From the NCBI RefSeq assembly GCF_001653235.2, contig NC_035792.1, forward strand, positions 4,402,001-4,466,000: a stretch of DNA of 64,000 nucleotides, in the 5' to 3' direction. The DNA is from Pochonia chlamydosporia 170 (taxonomy: Eukaryota > Ascomycota > Sordariomycetes > Hypocreales > Clavicipitaceae). The notes under the pieces are model-generated. The model searched no databases. It was not told the origin of the DNA and saw only the letters and a list, made by a program, of their open reading frames with translations. The position numbers and the translations under genes were made by a program. Within the stretch, counting starts at the first letter, position 1. Each line of letters starts with the position of its first letter. Shown piece by piece: positions 1-13,095 of the stretch.

Positions 1-129
1 CATATTAAACACCTCCCTTCAGCTTCAGCTCGTCTGTTGTGTCCTGCACCATCTCTCAGCTCACGCACCATTCATTGATCCTTGTCCCACCCCAACTTCC
101 TCGCCAACACCTGTGCCCAGGTTGACGTG

Positions 130-2816
130 ATGGCGGGCGTGAGGGAAGTGTACGGAAAGAAGGGGGATAGAAAGGATTCGGACAACTTTGGGTGCGTCGT
201 CGTCGCTCATCACTTCAATCCAACCCATAGCTAACCTGTCCCCACCAGCGTGGACTATGTCATACACTACAAGGTCCCTCCAAAAGGTATGTGAGAAGGT
301 GTCCTCCATTGAAATTGACATTGCCTCCCAGCTATACATACTCACCTATCTCAAGAGCGCGCTGAGGCAGAAGCTGGGTTCGTCCAGCTCATCCGATCTT
401 TGACCAATGTTGGGCTTGCTACTGAAGTACGCAATGGCGATCCTGGCTCCTTGCTTGTGTTCGTTAAAATTGCGTCTGCCGAGCTTTTAGGGCAACAGGT
501 CTACCGTGGCAGACTACAAGACTGGCTACAGGGAATACGTACCTCCGGCCCGAATTCAGACATCGCCCAGGCTCTGGAGGATGAGCCAATGATGGAAGCT
601 GAGAGGCTGCGGCTAGTATACCAACTCATCACCCGAACGGAAAATGAGGGTGGTGCCGGAATCAGTCAGGCCAGCTCCAAGTGGAAGTTCGTTGCCGATA
701 TTTTTCCACTTCATGACCAGGCATTCAACAAGGCGTGGATTCAGAAATGGAGTAAGAAATACTTACTGGACGAGGCCGACCTCGAGGATATTCGTCACAA
801 GTTTGGAGAGAGCGTGGCTTTCTACTTTGCATTCTTGGGAAGTTACTTCAGATTTCTTGTATTTCCAGCTGCTTTGGGGTTTGCCGCCTGGATGTTCCTG
901 GGTCAATTTTCCTTCATTTACGGACTTGGCTGTGGTCTGTGGTCCGTCATTTTCTTGGAATACTGGAAGAAGAAGGAAATTGATTTGGCAGTTCGCTGGG
1001 GTGTACGAGGGGTGTCTGCTATTCAGCTGCCTCGCAGTCAATTCAACTGGGAGTATGAAGCAGAAGATGCAGTGACTGGCGAGCCTGTCAAGGTTTACCC
1101 ATACATGAAGCGGCTAAAGACCCAACTCTTGCAAATTCCCTTTGCTATCGCCTGCGTTCTTGCTCTCGGAAGTCTTGTGGTCATTGCAAACTCTTTGGAG
1201 ATATTCATTAATCAGGTCTACGACGGCCCAGGCAAGCAGTATTTGGTGAGTAAAAAACAGAAGTAGTCCGTACCAACACTCCAGGGCTAATTCTCTCTCT
1301 CCAAGGGGTTTTTACCAACTATGATCCTGGTCATATTTACACCTACCTTCTCGGCTGTTCTTATGAGTGCTGCCAACGCCCTCACAGAGAAGGAAAACTA
1401 CGATACGGTTGACGGTATGCTTGAAGGAAAAAAACTTTGGCTCCCTCAGATCGATTCAATAGCTAATGAGAACCCTAGCCCACAAGTCCGCTCTCATTCA
1501 GAAGCAGTTTGTGCTCAATTTTATGACCTCATACATGGCTCTTATTTTTACGGGCTTTGTTTACATTCCTTTTGGAAACATCTTACTCCCATTCTTGGAC
1601 TTTTGGCGACGTACTGCCCAAACTCTTACTTTCAGTGAGAAGCCCCTTCCTACGCAACAGTTTCGGATCAACCCCGAACGTATCAGCAGCCAGATGTTTT
1701 ATTGCACTGTTACTGCTCAAGTCGTCAATTTCGCCACCGAAGTCGTCGTCCCGTATGTGAAACAGAAGGCATTTGCCAAAGCCAAGGAATTCCAGTCAAA
1801 AGGAGTCGAGACACACGATCATCCTGAAGAAGCTGAGTTTTTGAAGAGGGTCCGCAACCAATGTGAATTAGAAGTATACGACGTCACGGCTGACTACCGA
1901 GAAATGGTCATGCAATTTGGTAAGTGGCCTGCTGTACCTGACCCTTGTGCCAAATAAACCCTTTTGCTAAGAACGTAGGCTATTTGTCACTATTCTCCGT
2001 CGCTTGGCCGCTGGCAGCTGTGTGTTTCCTAGTGAACAACTGGGTCGAGCTCCGATCAGATGGATTGAAGATTGCCATCAGCTGCAAGCGCCCCATCCCG
2101 TGGAGATCCGATTCCATCGGTCCTTGGCTCGATGCTATTGGATTTCTGGCTTGGCTTGGCAGCATAAGCAGCGCGGCAATTGTGTTTCTCTGCAGTGGCT
2201 CACACGACGGGAAGCTGGGGGCTGCGTCTCAGGTAACAGCATGGGGAGGACTGCTCAGCATACTCTTGGCAGAGCATTTTTACCTCTTGACCCAACAAGT
2301 AGTTCGCTTTGTGATGAGCAAGGTTGAGAGCCCAGGTCTTCAGCAGGAACGAAGAGAGCGGTACATGATGAAGAAGAAGCTTCTAGCGGAGAACGTAGGG
2401 CAAAAGGCTGCCGAGAAGGCATTCACCCCGGGGATTGAGACGGGAGAGAAGAGTACTAAACAGGCACTGGAGGAGGAGGCTCGTCAGGCCTCTATCCGTG
2501 GACATGGTGGTCCCGAAGATGTGTAAGTTCCTTGATAATTGCGGCTGGGTTGAGCATGCATGACTTCGACGCACCTACTTACCCATGAGACAGGTTTTGG
2601 CAGCATCAACGAGGTATGGAAGAAACCATCATGGTTGGCCGAAAGATGATTGAACAACAGGTGAGTCAAATTGAAGTTGTATTTACGGGCACTGGCACTA
2701 CGAGCACTGCCTTCATGGTTCTGGACAGACCTAACTTTTGGCTCTTGCTGCGAAACTAGATGGCTGCCGAAAGCAAACCGAAGCAAGCACAAGCTAGCCC
2801 AAGCCCTCGAGCATGA
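130..2816 (+). CDS. Anoctamin-family membrane protein, Ist2-like
   Basis: Eight exons by GT..AG borders and continuous frame: 130-191, 249-286, 356-1245, 1306-1414, 1479-1919, 1979-2522, 2594-2660 and 2760-2816, giving 735 residues. The start is the first ATG from which exon 1 joins the conserved N-terminal reading (FGVDYVIHYKVPPK, then ERAEAEAGFVQLIR). The anoctamin/TMEM16 core begins near residue 185 with FYFAFLGSYFRFLVFPAALG and runs through about eight hydrophobic segments, including FVLNFMTSYMALIFTGFVYI. The family includes Ist2, which tethers cortical ER to the plasma membrane, and animal lipid scramblases or ion channels. The C-terminus after the last membrane segment is short and ends in a Lys/Pro/Ser-rich tail, unlike the very long tail of yeast Ist2, so a tethering role is not shown. 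Family assignment is secure; transport activity is not predictable. Confidence 0.92.
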
Positions 2817-2884
2817 CGTGCATGCTTGTTCTGATGTTCGTCCTCCGCATGGTGTTGGTCGTAGTAGGCGATAGTTGAGTCAGG

Positions 2885-2893
2885 TACGGAGTA
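2885..2893 (+). repeat. Dispersed 9-mer TACGGAGTA
   Basis: Exact copy about 70 bp past the stop codon of the anoctamin gene. It is one of at least nine exact copies in this window on either strand, all outside called coding sequence. Confidence 0.7.
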
Positions 2894-3130
2894 TGTGGGA
2901 TGGATGAACTGAGTGAGGCGAGTGGCTGATGTCTCTGTGTTTTTATCTGGTGGCTGGTACTACATAATTCAGAAATGCACAAGCAGCAAGTAGATGTCGA
3001 AATGAGTGAGGGCCGGTGGGTGATGGATCCAGACACTGTCGATTAGGGTGTCATCTGAGCTATCAGTTGACGTACGCAGATTTTCAGGTGTCACTTACGA
3101 CATGTCATGGCACAAGATCGCGCAGCACTG

Positions 3131-3153
3131 TACGGAGTAGTTATTACGGAGTA
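3131..3153 (+). repeat. Direct pair of TACGGAGTA 9-mers
   Basis: Two exact copies at 3131-3139 and 3145-3153, starting 14 bp apart in the same orientation. This is the only tight pair in the window. Confidence 0.75.
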
Positions 3154-3254
3154 CTTGGGCCACGATTGCATCTTCTTCAGGGTATGCACGAAGGAAGTAT
3201 GGTAACATTGTATTTCCGGATGCGGGTGGCTGAACTAGAATTCAATTGGGACGA

Positions 3255-3276
3255 AGGATCGAGGTAGGATCGAGGT
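3255..3276. repeat. 11-bp tandem duplication
   Basis: The unit AGGATCGAGGT occurs twice head to tail without mismatch. Confidence 0.8.
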
Positions 3277-4613
3277 GGTGACGGCGCGTTTGGGTAAAGA
3301 TTACCGTCCCCCCTGGCGCAGTGACCTCATTTTCAAACCCCCAACTGAAAGTCGGATTCATGGGCGAGATCGGTGACGGATATTGAAGCATTGGGGAATG
3401 AAATATTGAGATATGAAATTGATGGCTTATTTAAGAGGGGCACGTGTGTGAATGACGGTTATCCATTGACGTTGACCAACAGTTTGTCGGTTCTGGCGAC
3501 GGGACCGCGACGGGACCAGGAACGACGGAGCACTCAGGGCCAAGTAATAATATCCGGTCCACCACCGGCCCGGACCATGGACCACCAGAACAAACAAAAC
3601 TTATTAATGTTCCAATGGCTGGCCCACTTGGGCGGGAGGATGATGAGGCATGAAGAGACAAGGAGAGACACAAAGAGATACCATTGTACGGAGACACATG
3701 GAGGATCTACTCTACTCCAGGCGTCAATGGTGATGGGGGGCAGGCAGGCGATGGATGGGCTGCACGGAATACCAGGGCCTCAGGTACGCAAAAGTTGGAA
3801 GTCGAATGCAATGAGGACAGTACAGTAATACCATGATAACTGTTCTCGGACAGAAGAGACGAGTCTGATCTGGGTCCACAGCCGCCCCCGCCTCCTCGAC
3901 CCAACATATAATCGTTCGTCAACGGTTGACCTATGCAGTGTGGGATCACAACCCTGGTATGCGGTTGGAATTGACCACCTGCTCACTTGCCACATATATC
4001 AATTCAAGTGAACGGGTTCATGGTTGGACAAGTGAGTGGGTGCACGCACCTGAATTGGCGCAAAGTATTGCTGCATTGGATGGTAGAGGAGAACAGAGGC
4101 TTATTAGGCACCGAGAAATGAAGTGAGCTGCACACTGATAAGTACCGCACATCTTCTTCGAAGGTCGAGCATGTCCCAGAAGCGGCTGAAGCATTGGGGA
4201 TGCATCCTGTTCAAAGTCCGCAAGCGCATAAAACTAGAACGCAGACCAAGCCATAGTGGCTTGTCAGGCTGACTGGTAGAGTATACCTTGGTGAGAACAA
4301 GTCAATCAGACATCAGATTAAGCGATCCATTGATCCTGGTAACGATTAGCTGCACTCGAGTCTAATGGGTGTCTCACAGCCGGAGAGACAACGTGACTGC
4401 GTCATTCTGTTCAGGCGACATGCGCTAGCTCTCCGTGAGTGGCTGTGTAGCATACTTTCGCAGGCAGCAAGTCATCATATCTGGTGGAAGAGCCCCAGGA
4501 CAACCGGACTAGAGTACGGAATACTTCGCACACTAGGGATGTGATGAGTTGCACAAACGTCTGGTGGTCTGTGTCTGGAGGACAATCAATTTGGTGTAAG
4601 AAGAGAAACATGA

Positions 4614-4644
4614 GGGTGGAGGGGAGGGGGAGGGGTGAAAGGGG
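4614..4644 (+). other. Candidate G-quadruplex tract
   Basis: Five runs of three to five G (4614-4616, 4621-4624, 4626-4630, 4632-4635, 4641-4644) are separated by loops of one to five bases. This satisfies the usual four-run folding rule on the plus strand. No gene lies within 1.5 kb. Confidence 0.55.
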
Positions 4645-4708
4645 CAGGTAATCAATGATTCAAGCCAGGCAGGTGCGCATCCTTTGCTGTTGCCGGATGC
4701 CTGCCATG

Positions 4709-4717
4709 TACTCCGTA
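4709..4717 (-). repeat. Dispersed 9-mer TACGGAGTA (minus strand)
   Basis: Reads TACTCCGTA on the plus strand. Exact copy in the gene-free interval. Confidence 0.7.
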
Positions 4718-5074
4718 ATATACCAAGCGATCTTGCGATATGAGCGTAAATGTTGACCAAAAACAAGAAGAAAAAAATCAGATAAATGCCCCAATGCGGT
4801 CATGTACGCTTGAGCCATAAAATAACTATTGACGAATTGAGACCTTGTGTTGCCTGTGCCAACGGCTGTACCCCGTACTTTATCCATCTACACCTCGGAC
4901 TGTCCTCATCACAACTGGCCAACGTGGTTGAAGTGGATTCTGGAATAGGTTGTCCTCCACAAATGCACAGACTCATGTGTCTGTTCTCACTTTATCCGAT
5001 GCCAGCAGAGGTTCATCGTCTTTGCCAGCCCCATTCCTCATCAAGTTGAGAAAAAGAAAGTGCAGTCCGTATTT

Positions 5075-5102
5075 GTACAGTACTGTACTCAATTACTCCG
5101 TA
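5075..5102. repeat. 14-bp palindrome next to TACTCCGTA
   Basis: GTACAGTACTGTAC at 5075-5088 is a perfect palindrome, followed five bases later by TACTCCGTA at 5094-5102. The same 14-mer recurs exactly at 20781-20794, again with a downstream TACTCCGTA. Confidence 0.75.
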
Positions 5103-5574
5103 CATGCACATAATTTTGCATTTCGGTCGATCCGGCAGCGAAACACATACAGTACATATTCAGACCAACCTGAATCGGATAGCTGCTCTAAAAGCCTCGT
5201 GCTTTCTGGCGCACATGGGGCGAGTCATGGATGCCGCGCATACCCTCACCTCTGCATCTTGCAGCTATTGAAGGCTAGAACAACTCTTCTGGCTCCTTCG
5301 GTTCCCGAATAGGTTACCAAGTGCTGCCATTGAGCCGCCATGGAGGTTATACGACTGCATGGATAATCAAAATTCTACAGCCGGAGCACGAGGGCAGTGG
5401 GTCAAATCAGTTCAGGGGACCGAAAGCTATTGCTTCTGGATGATGCCAAATATCAAACTAATCCCTTCGATAGGAGACTTTTCGCGATGTCGTCGATCAC
5501 AACCACCAATGGAGCTGCCAGGACGAATGAACGTGGGCGACCAGGGGATGTGGAGAGCGGGTTCTTCTGGCTTG

Positions 5575-5600
5575 TCTGGGTTCCTCTGGGTTCCTCTGGG
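5575..5600. repeat. 10-bp tandem repeat, 2.6 copies
   Basis: The unit TCTGGGTTCC is repeated at 5575 and 5585, with a partial third copy at 5595-5600. Confidence 0.8.
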
Positions 5601-6541
5601 ACAAGCCCGCCTAGGATTAATGTCCAATTGTCGACGATGCCACCCGCCTCTGCCCCATCCGACCCTTTCTCTCGAGAGCCCTTGTTCGAGTTGTCGTTCT
5701 GAGACCTTTCCGGTCACCTCTCATCAAAAGACAACATCGAGCCGTCGGCCGGATGTGTATTTCGTGGCTGCAGTCAACTTTGTTCCCCTCCAAGACAAGG
5801 ACCCCTGTGATCCGACAAGAACCCTGGCAACATTGAAAGTAGTCAGACCACGCCGCTAGACCTGACTTGACAGACTCTTTGCCTCAACCTCGCCTCTGCT
5901 TCCGTCTGGCAGAAGCCTAGCAGCCTCGCTCGTTCTAGTCACCGATCTGCAGCTTTCTCCCGCAGCCTACCAAACGTTTGAGGCGACACGGCAGCCCTGC
6001 CCCCATGATGGAGCCCCAATTGCTGATGGCGCCAGGGGTGTGGTTTGTGTTGGTTCCTTGACGCCCCGAGGAAGCCAGGTTTACCACAGGGTGCAGGTTG
6101 GCGTATGTCTCTTTTCTATTGTCAGAACACCCATATCATCCCGCCGCATCGCCTTTGTCTTTCTCATTGTCAGACACCCTATCCTCTATTCTCTCTATTC
6201 TCTCACTCGTGCCATATTTAGGTGGCGGCACCAATACTTCCTAATCCGAAGAACAATTTATCGAAATATTCTCAGCCATCTCTTTCTTACACAGGACACC
6301 AAGAACACCACTATCTGGGTTATTGGGCGCCTCCCGCGACAACCCCGCCCTCCGCCTTTGCTGCCAGACGAGCATCCCGCCAGAACAATAGTAGCCATCA
6401 ATTGCCGGACTTGGCCTTTGCGCACGGTAACCTCGAGGTGGTGGATAGCCCTTCAAGAGCTATTTTGCGGCTTCGTTCCCAACTTGTAAATTTGACAATT
6501 CGGTCAACCAAATTCTTCGTTCAAACTCTTGCCACGCAAAG

Positions 6542-9438
6542 ATGGATGAAGTTGAGGAACTGGTCCTCAGACCCTTTCGAGAGGTTGTCGAGAAGGGAAA
6601 GTTGGCAGTGGAGAATGCGGCCGACTCACCAGATATGCTGAAGGAAGCGCAGCGTCTTGTGAAAGTTGGTGAACGGGGAATGAGTCGCATTGAAGCCAGC
6701 TGCAAGAAGCTGTATAATGATTACAGCTCCAATTTTGTATCAGCACTCAAAGAAAACGGTAAGTATACACTTCTCTTGGTTGAACCGAATCAAGTGCCGT
6801 GGCCACGTTCTCACTTCTACTCTTTGTTTTCATTTACATGAAGAGTGCTTCAGAGCTAATACAAATACCGAATGGCAGAGGAACTCACAAAAGTCCGCTC
6901 CCAGCTTACGAACCTGTTATGGGACTTCGAGGACTATATCGAATCCGATACATTCGAAGCAGCCAAGTTCAAAGAATTGCAAGACTTGGACCGAGAAGTC
7001 GCGCCGAAAGTGTACAACATACTCATTACCATGAAACTGGATGCTCCAAATCCTTATCTATCCCAATTGTCGCCGCCCTCATCACCACATCCTCCCGCAT
7101 TTTCTCCCGTTCAGCCAACACCACAGCATCCATTTGGCCTGGGTTTTAACCGGGGATCTGGATCAGTTTCTGGCTCGCAGGGCGACGCGAGATCCGTAGC
7201 AGAGTTCCCTACTGTGGAGGACGCCACCGCCCAATTCAGGACGCTCATGTCAGATCGTCAATTGTCAAGTTCCCATGGCCACCGTCAAGATTCTGGGTTG
7301 GCTGTCCAGACAGAGGAGATTCCTCCAGAGCAGCCAATGCTGGAACCACCTCGGCCACCTTCTCTCGACCCCTGGGATCCCCAAAAAGCGCCTTATAGCG
7401 ATGATGGAAGGACAGACAATGACAGTCCAGTCGGTCGTAGGCCAACAGTCTACAGGCCAGAGTCGCCCATTGACCCTGCTATCTCGCCAATGAGCCCAGA
7501 CAATCGCCATCGCCAACAGTCAATCTCTCAAATGTCATCCGGCGGCAGTGTCACAGGAGGGTCAGAATCTGATTCCCATCTTCACGACGATTATCGGCAT
7601 TCTGGGTCTAGCACATTCTCAAACCCAGCAAACGCTGTTGGTCATGGTACGAGACCACGGGCTCACACCTTATCACCGACCATTCTCGAGGAAGAACCAC
7701 CGCCACGACGATCAAGTAATCCCGGATATGTCCCACAGTTACAAGTACGGCCACCAGTTCCTCCAATTCCCCTAGCACATCGAAAGCCATCGGGTCCTTT
7801 ACCAACAAGCGGGGTGGAGGACATGGACCGCCAATACCAGATCAGACAGCAACCTCAGGGCCAGCCTCCAAATGCCCCTCTACCAGCACCTCCTAGCCGC
7901 AATAACAGCTCGACTAGCGATGCCGCTTGGAGCCCTCGCTCCTCCACGCCGAAGAGCCAACCCGGCCTCGAAGTAGCACCCAGGATTCCACAGGCTGAAA
8001 TGGATACGGGACTCATCCCAGTAGAATCGGAGGGTAGCGACGCCAGACTTCAGGCCAGCCTCTCTCAAAGGGACTGCACCATTGGACCCGGCAGCACATT
8101 TTATCTCTACAAGGGCTTCTGTGACGGTGCCAAGGAAGTCTTGCATGGTGACATTGGAGTGAAGAAGACGAAGAAACCTGTAAGTACATGTCTGAACGTG
8201 GCGCGACATTTGCGAATTACTCACATAGTCCCAGGGGTTTGCCGCCGCAACAACCGTCGCCAGATGCACAGGCTGTCTGTTTGAGCTCGATTTCTCTCAA
8301 ATCGAGATTGACGTGAACAAGGAAGGTGAGTAGTGCTTCCACCCCCATTCAACAAAAGCCATGGGCTTACAGTCATTTGGACAGACAAGGGCAACTTTTA
8401 CAAGAGCGGAATCAATTATCGTCTTCGATTTTTGCAGAAGAGCCATCTGCCAGCTAAAAGAGTAGATGACGTGCTCTATGCTTGTGTCTTCTGCGTCCGA
8501 GCTGGCCGTACCCTCGATGAATGCGATGCGACCGTCTTTACCACCACCAAGGCATTGTTCAACCATCTATCCCATCATCCACGACCACTCCCCGAGGTTC
8601 CTGGAATTGCTGTGGTAGAAGGCTCTGACATGCCAGCACACTTACGCAACGACTACGACGTTCACTTCAAGAATCCACCTGAGGCGCACCCAGCACAGCT
8701 GAATCTGTCGGAAATAGCCGGAAAGGCCACAGCCATAGCCAAGGATCACTCTCGAAGATTATACGGACAACGCCTTCTCTTTGATAGAAGCCCGGCTCTC
8801 GAGATTTGCCACGGCGCCAGAGTCACTGGAATTACTTGGCCAGATAAGTACAATGGAGAATGGATCTTTGGTTGGCACGACGGTCTGCATGCGTCTACTC
8901 CAGCAGATGTCGTCAAACTTGAACCTCCGCCGTCTGAAGAGATAAGAATGGTGGGTTCGAGCCTGATTCGAGCAAAAGCTAGGTGGAAGTTCGCGCAAAA
9001 GGACAAGGAGAAGGACAAGAGCCTTTGGCTGAAGTTTGACAAGAATGAGCCCATCATCAATATCAGCTGTGAGTTTTTGTCCCCTTCTCTCTAACCAGCA
9101 ACAGAGCGAACTCGGTACTAATCGGCATTATCACAGATCCATACCCAGAGCATTGGTGCTGGTCAGGAACAAACGCAAAGGGCAAATGGGGCATCTTCCC
9201 CAAAGTCTTCCTTGAACCAAGCACTATTCAGGAACTCACGACTGAAGGGGCCGATCGTGCGCTCACTTTAAATAACGAGAAGAACAAATCTTCGTCAATG
9301 TTGTCCAAATTTTCAATGAGACGGCCGTCAGGTCGACCTCCCAGCATCGCCGAGTCAACTAGCAGTCATGAGACACAAAACACACATGGTGGATTTTCAC
9401 CGTTCAGGTATTCTCGGAGCAGTAGAGGTACAGAGTAA
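6542..9438 (+). CDS. Zinc-finger and SH3 domain protein (fungal, function unknown)
   Basis: Five exons, 6542-6758, 6879-8179, 8235-8325, 8385-9068 and 9137-9438, give 864 residues. Residues 1-150 are helical and charged (LVLRPFREVVEKGKLAVENA). Residues about 160-480 are a Pro/Ser-rich linker expected to be disordered. Next comes a cysteine/histidine module with RCTGCLF, YACVFCVRAG and then FNHLSHH, which looks like a C2H2-type finger. An SH3-like barrel follows (GARVTGITWPDKYNGEWIFG), then a second barrel containing ARWKF, LWLKF, EHWCWSG and GKWGIFPKVFLEP, where the paired Trp, Gly and Pro fit a true SH3 ligand site. The protein is probably a cytoskeletal or signalling scaffold, but this is inference. 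A long pyrimidine-rich leader precedes the ATG. Confidence 0.85.
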
Positions 9439-12400
9439 TGTGGTTACGAAGCAGCATTGTGAATGGACAGAGTAGAGGTGGAGTAGATATGATATCCGGC
9501 TTGGCGTTGTTGACGATGTTAATTTCATTGGAGCGGTGGAGGCTCGATATACCCTGGGGAAGTACTTTCCACAATACATTTGCTTTGTTTGATCAGATGC
9601 AGACGCTGTGGTAGGGTATGTCATACCTTATTGCATGCATGCTCTTCATTTTGTTTCTATAATACGATGTCTGTACGACCGATGCTTGGAGCTGCAGACT
9701 TGACGCTGGTGACATATCCCAAACTGGGGGATAAACACGGTGTTGTACATTGAAATTCTGTGGCTGTACTACACTCTGCGCTTAATGGCATAATTCACCG
9801 TACATTCTACAGTCTGTGGAAAAAAGCATTTGCGCACATCTGAGTATACAGTAATACAGCTCAATATGCCTTAGCACACATAACGCGCCATGTGATACCT
9901 TCCCCTTGTTTAAATACTTTTAACCCCCTACTGTATGTTGTGGCATTCTCAGGACGTGGTTTATACTATGTGGTTTGTTGTGCATTTTGTTGATCAAGTA
10001 CATCTCGGCATTTACTACGCATGCTCAGGTGATATCTGCAGTACTATTTGCAAATGCTAGAGATTGGTTAATCGTACCCGCCAGCCCATAAAGGTGGCAA
10101 TTTTAGATGAATCTTCATCTGCATTGCATTTTGTCCTGTTCGTATCAAAACCCACCGTGGTGGTTACAGCAGGGTCCCCTGGAAAGGCATGAGGCGGGTC
10201 TGATTGGGTTGAGCCGGATCATCGCCACAACCGAGACATGGCGTTCAGGGGACAAGGATAGATCAAACACAAAAATAGGTCCTGATTGTTCAAATCGGGC
10301 GTTGATGAGCGGCTCGACAAAGGTCTGCACTGGCGTTGCCCTTGTTTGTTTGCTTGCCTTGCGTATTCCAGCTGGGACAGGCGAAGCTGAAGATTGAGGC
10401 TTTCGTCTTTGGCTCCCGTGAGTTTGGGTCGGACATAGCCACCGCAGAAATAAAGGGGAAAGGAGGTAAGTCGCCGTCCAATATGTGCCGGTAAGTTTGC
10501 GCTCATTTTTAGATGGCCCATGAACATGCTTTTGACTTTTTAAAGTCGTTTGGGAATTGGCGTTCATCTGACGTTTGGCTGTGCACCTTGGGAGTTTGAT
10601 GCACAGGCCGCGGCATGAAACTCGCTTCGTAAGGGTGCGAACTGTGATGCGCGAAAATCCACCGAGGTCTGCACGATGTGACCATTTTTGGCTGAGAACG
10701 AGAACGGTATGTAGGCTTGGCTGAAGCAGCCTTGAAGCAAAAGTTTGGTTTTGCATCTTAGACATTTGAACTATCACATTAGGAGAGCGGCGACGAGAAA
10801 CAGGAGAAGTGAAGGATGGAGGGGAGTGAGCTCCTGGGCGACGTGAAAGCGAGAGCCTAAAGTTGAGGAGAAAGGGGACTGGGAGATGGAACTTGAGCTC
10901 TTGGCAGGAGCAGTCAGTTGTTACCACCCTTCTGGAACGAATTTCGTCATAATTCCATGTCATTTTTTGGGTTGGGCTCACGAGATCGTTACTCAAGAAG
11001 GAGCGATTGAGTTACGGGAAGGAGCCAATGTTGTTGGGGCTTTTGGATGGAACCATGTCCGATGCAGCCAAGGAAGCTCACATCACGCACCGCATCACGC
11101 TCTGCACCGGGAATAATATCGTCCTGCTGCATCAGGCACACGTGGTCGGCCATCGCGCAATTCGCAACATGAATTGTGAACCAGAGAAAACCCCGCGATA
11201 TTCACCAGCTCGTTTGGCACCTGATGCTCTGTGGGTAACAGCAACGCTACGACCAACAATCTTTGTTCGGCGTCAATGACATCACGCGGTCGTATGGTTC
11301 ATGGATTTTTTATGACTCCCCCAACCCTTTCCTGTGAGGGTACCATCGTCAGGGGAACACTGCAACTGCCACGAAGTTCCTGCCTTTTCCTCACTTCCAC
11401 GTGGTCGAGGTGATACAGATGGCATCATCATATCTGTCACCTTCTCACCGCTCCGCAAGCCAAGGAATGACCACACCTCGGTGTGACCTTGTCAGACCAG
11501 ATGCGGTTCAACAACAGCACGAAAGAAAAAAAAGGGAGAGAGGAGAGAAGAAGAAAGGTCTTCTGTGAAGAAACGAAACTACATGCCGCAAAGAAATTTA
11601 TTATTATCATGCACCGGACCAAAGGGGCTGCATCAACCGCATGTGGAACTCGATCCGCAAACTTTAGAGCCAAGACCAAATGGTTCAAACTCATGGGGGC
11701 GGTGACATCTCACAATTCAGGCGTGTCGCCGCCCTGAGACCTTTCGCATCCTTTCGGCCAATTTTGGCTGGAGAGGACGGACGAACAGGACAAAGAAATC
11801 CAGCGATAAAAATTGACATAGCCGCCCACCCTACACTTTATCGTACGGCATCCACCCTCTTTGTGAAGATGCGTGACATTCGAAGCCTTGGCTAAAGCAT
11901 TCAGTGAGTTGAACAAGGGGCTGCACTGCAAGGTGTTTAAAGTTGGCACAACCTGACGGACAATGGTGGCCTGTCAACATCTGGTGCCCACTTGGACTTG
12001 AAGGGGCATGAAGTGGTAATCTCGCGCTGAAACAACATGCCTGCTCTTTCAAAACCACGACTCCCACCAAGCTCGCCACAGTCAGTGTCTGACCATGGGA
12101 AATTCTGGCTTACATTGACCTTTGGGCGCAAACGGGGATTGGTGGTTTCAACTTGCAGCTTCAAAAAATCGATCACATTCAGAGCACGGATATTGGCATC
12201 ATTGAGGGCTTAAGAAGGTTGTTTTTTGTTGCAGCACACAAATACGAACCACCTACACACCGGTTTGTCAATTTCTACTGGCACAGCATCCTGTCCAGTT
12301 CCTGATATGGTCATGTTGCGGCCGGCGTTGCGACATGGGTGTTATCCAAACTGGGCGCCAATCCTCTTGACCGCACCAATCACGGCGCCCCGTCTACTGC

Positions 12401-13095
12401 CATGACCGGGAGCCTGCCGGCAGATCGGGTGTGCTTGGCTGTCAAGAGTTGGCTCCATTTCCCGGCACCAGTGAATATATTCTGCGACCAGGGGTGCCAG
12501 CATGACTTGATAAGGCGGTGCATCTAGTAAAGGACCTTCTGGCTTGCCCTAGACAATGCAACACTCCGGCGCGACCCAAAGAAACAACCAAGGAGGGTCA
12601 CCGGGACAGGAGCATGGCCCAAACCTCGGTGTTTCTCAGGTACGGGAGGGCACGAGGTGCCATGCTTCAAAGTAGACTGCCTGTGGGTGGTCCATCATTG
12701 TTTCCAATCAATCATGACCGTGAATGAGAGTGAGCTGTATTCGGTCGAGTCAAGCGCCAACCTCTTTTCACCTGAAATCATTGTTCTGACGTGGGGTTAC
12801 GGATCCCTTTTATGATATAATGGACCATTCCCGCCCGGCTTTATCTTGTGGACAAGCTGCCACGCTTTTCGTTCGCTCTTTGGTTCGTCTCTTGCAAACT
12901 AAGCATAGCTTAATTGTATATTGAACTGCGAAATACTGCTCCTGATTCACTCATTCATACATGGCAATAGGCATGAAAGTGTGACTTCAAGCATCTCCTG
13001 CTTCACAGCATACTTGCCGTTACTCCTCTTCCCAGCTCCCTTTATCTTGACTTTTTTGACAAACTTCATAATTTCTGAGACTTGTTTTGGAAACA
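9439..13095. other. Gene-free interval of 3.7 kb
   Basis: No recognisable gene. The first 650 bp are AT-rich 3' flank of the SH3 gene. A stop-free minus-strand frame spans 10145-10963 from its first ATG (272 codons), but it is rich in Arg/Ser/Pro and resembles no known family. The last 250 bp carry AT-rich promoter-like sequence (about 12814-12828) for the GH76 gene. Confidence 0.6.

Larger units (their letters stand above)
2817..6541. other. Gene-free interval with dispersed short motifs; leader of the next gene at the right end
   Basis: No open reading frame here has a recognisable protein or credible splice pattern; the longest frames (up to about 165 codons) read as low-conservation noise. 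Visible features are five TACGGAGTA/TACTCCGTA motifs, a 14-bp palindrome, a G-rich run at 4614-4644, an 11-bp direct duplication at 3255-3276 and a 10-bp tandem repeat at 5575-5600. From about 6100 the sequence becomes pyrimidine-rich and probably holds the promoter and 5' leader of the SH3 gene. Confidence 0.6.

Noticed and set aside
5359..5859. 166-codon plus-strand frame upstream of the SH3 gene
   Set aside because: It overlaps a 10-bp tandem repeat and other frames of equal length; the translation is low-information.
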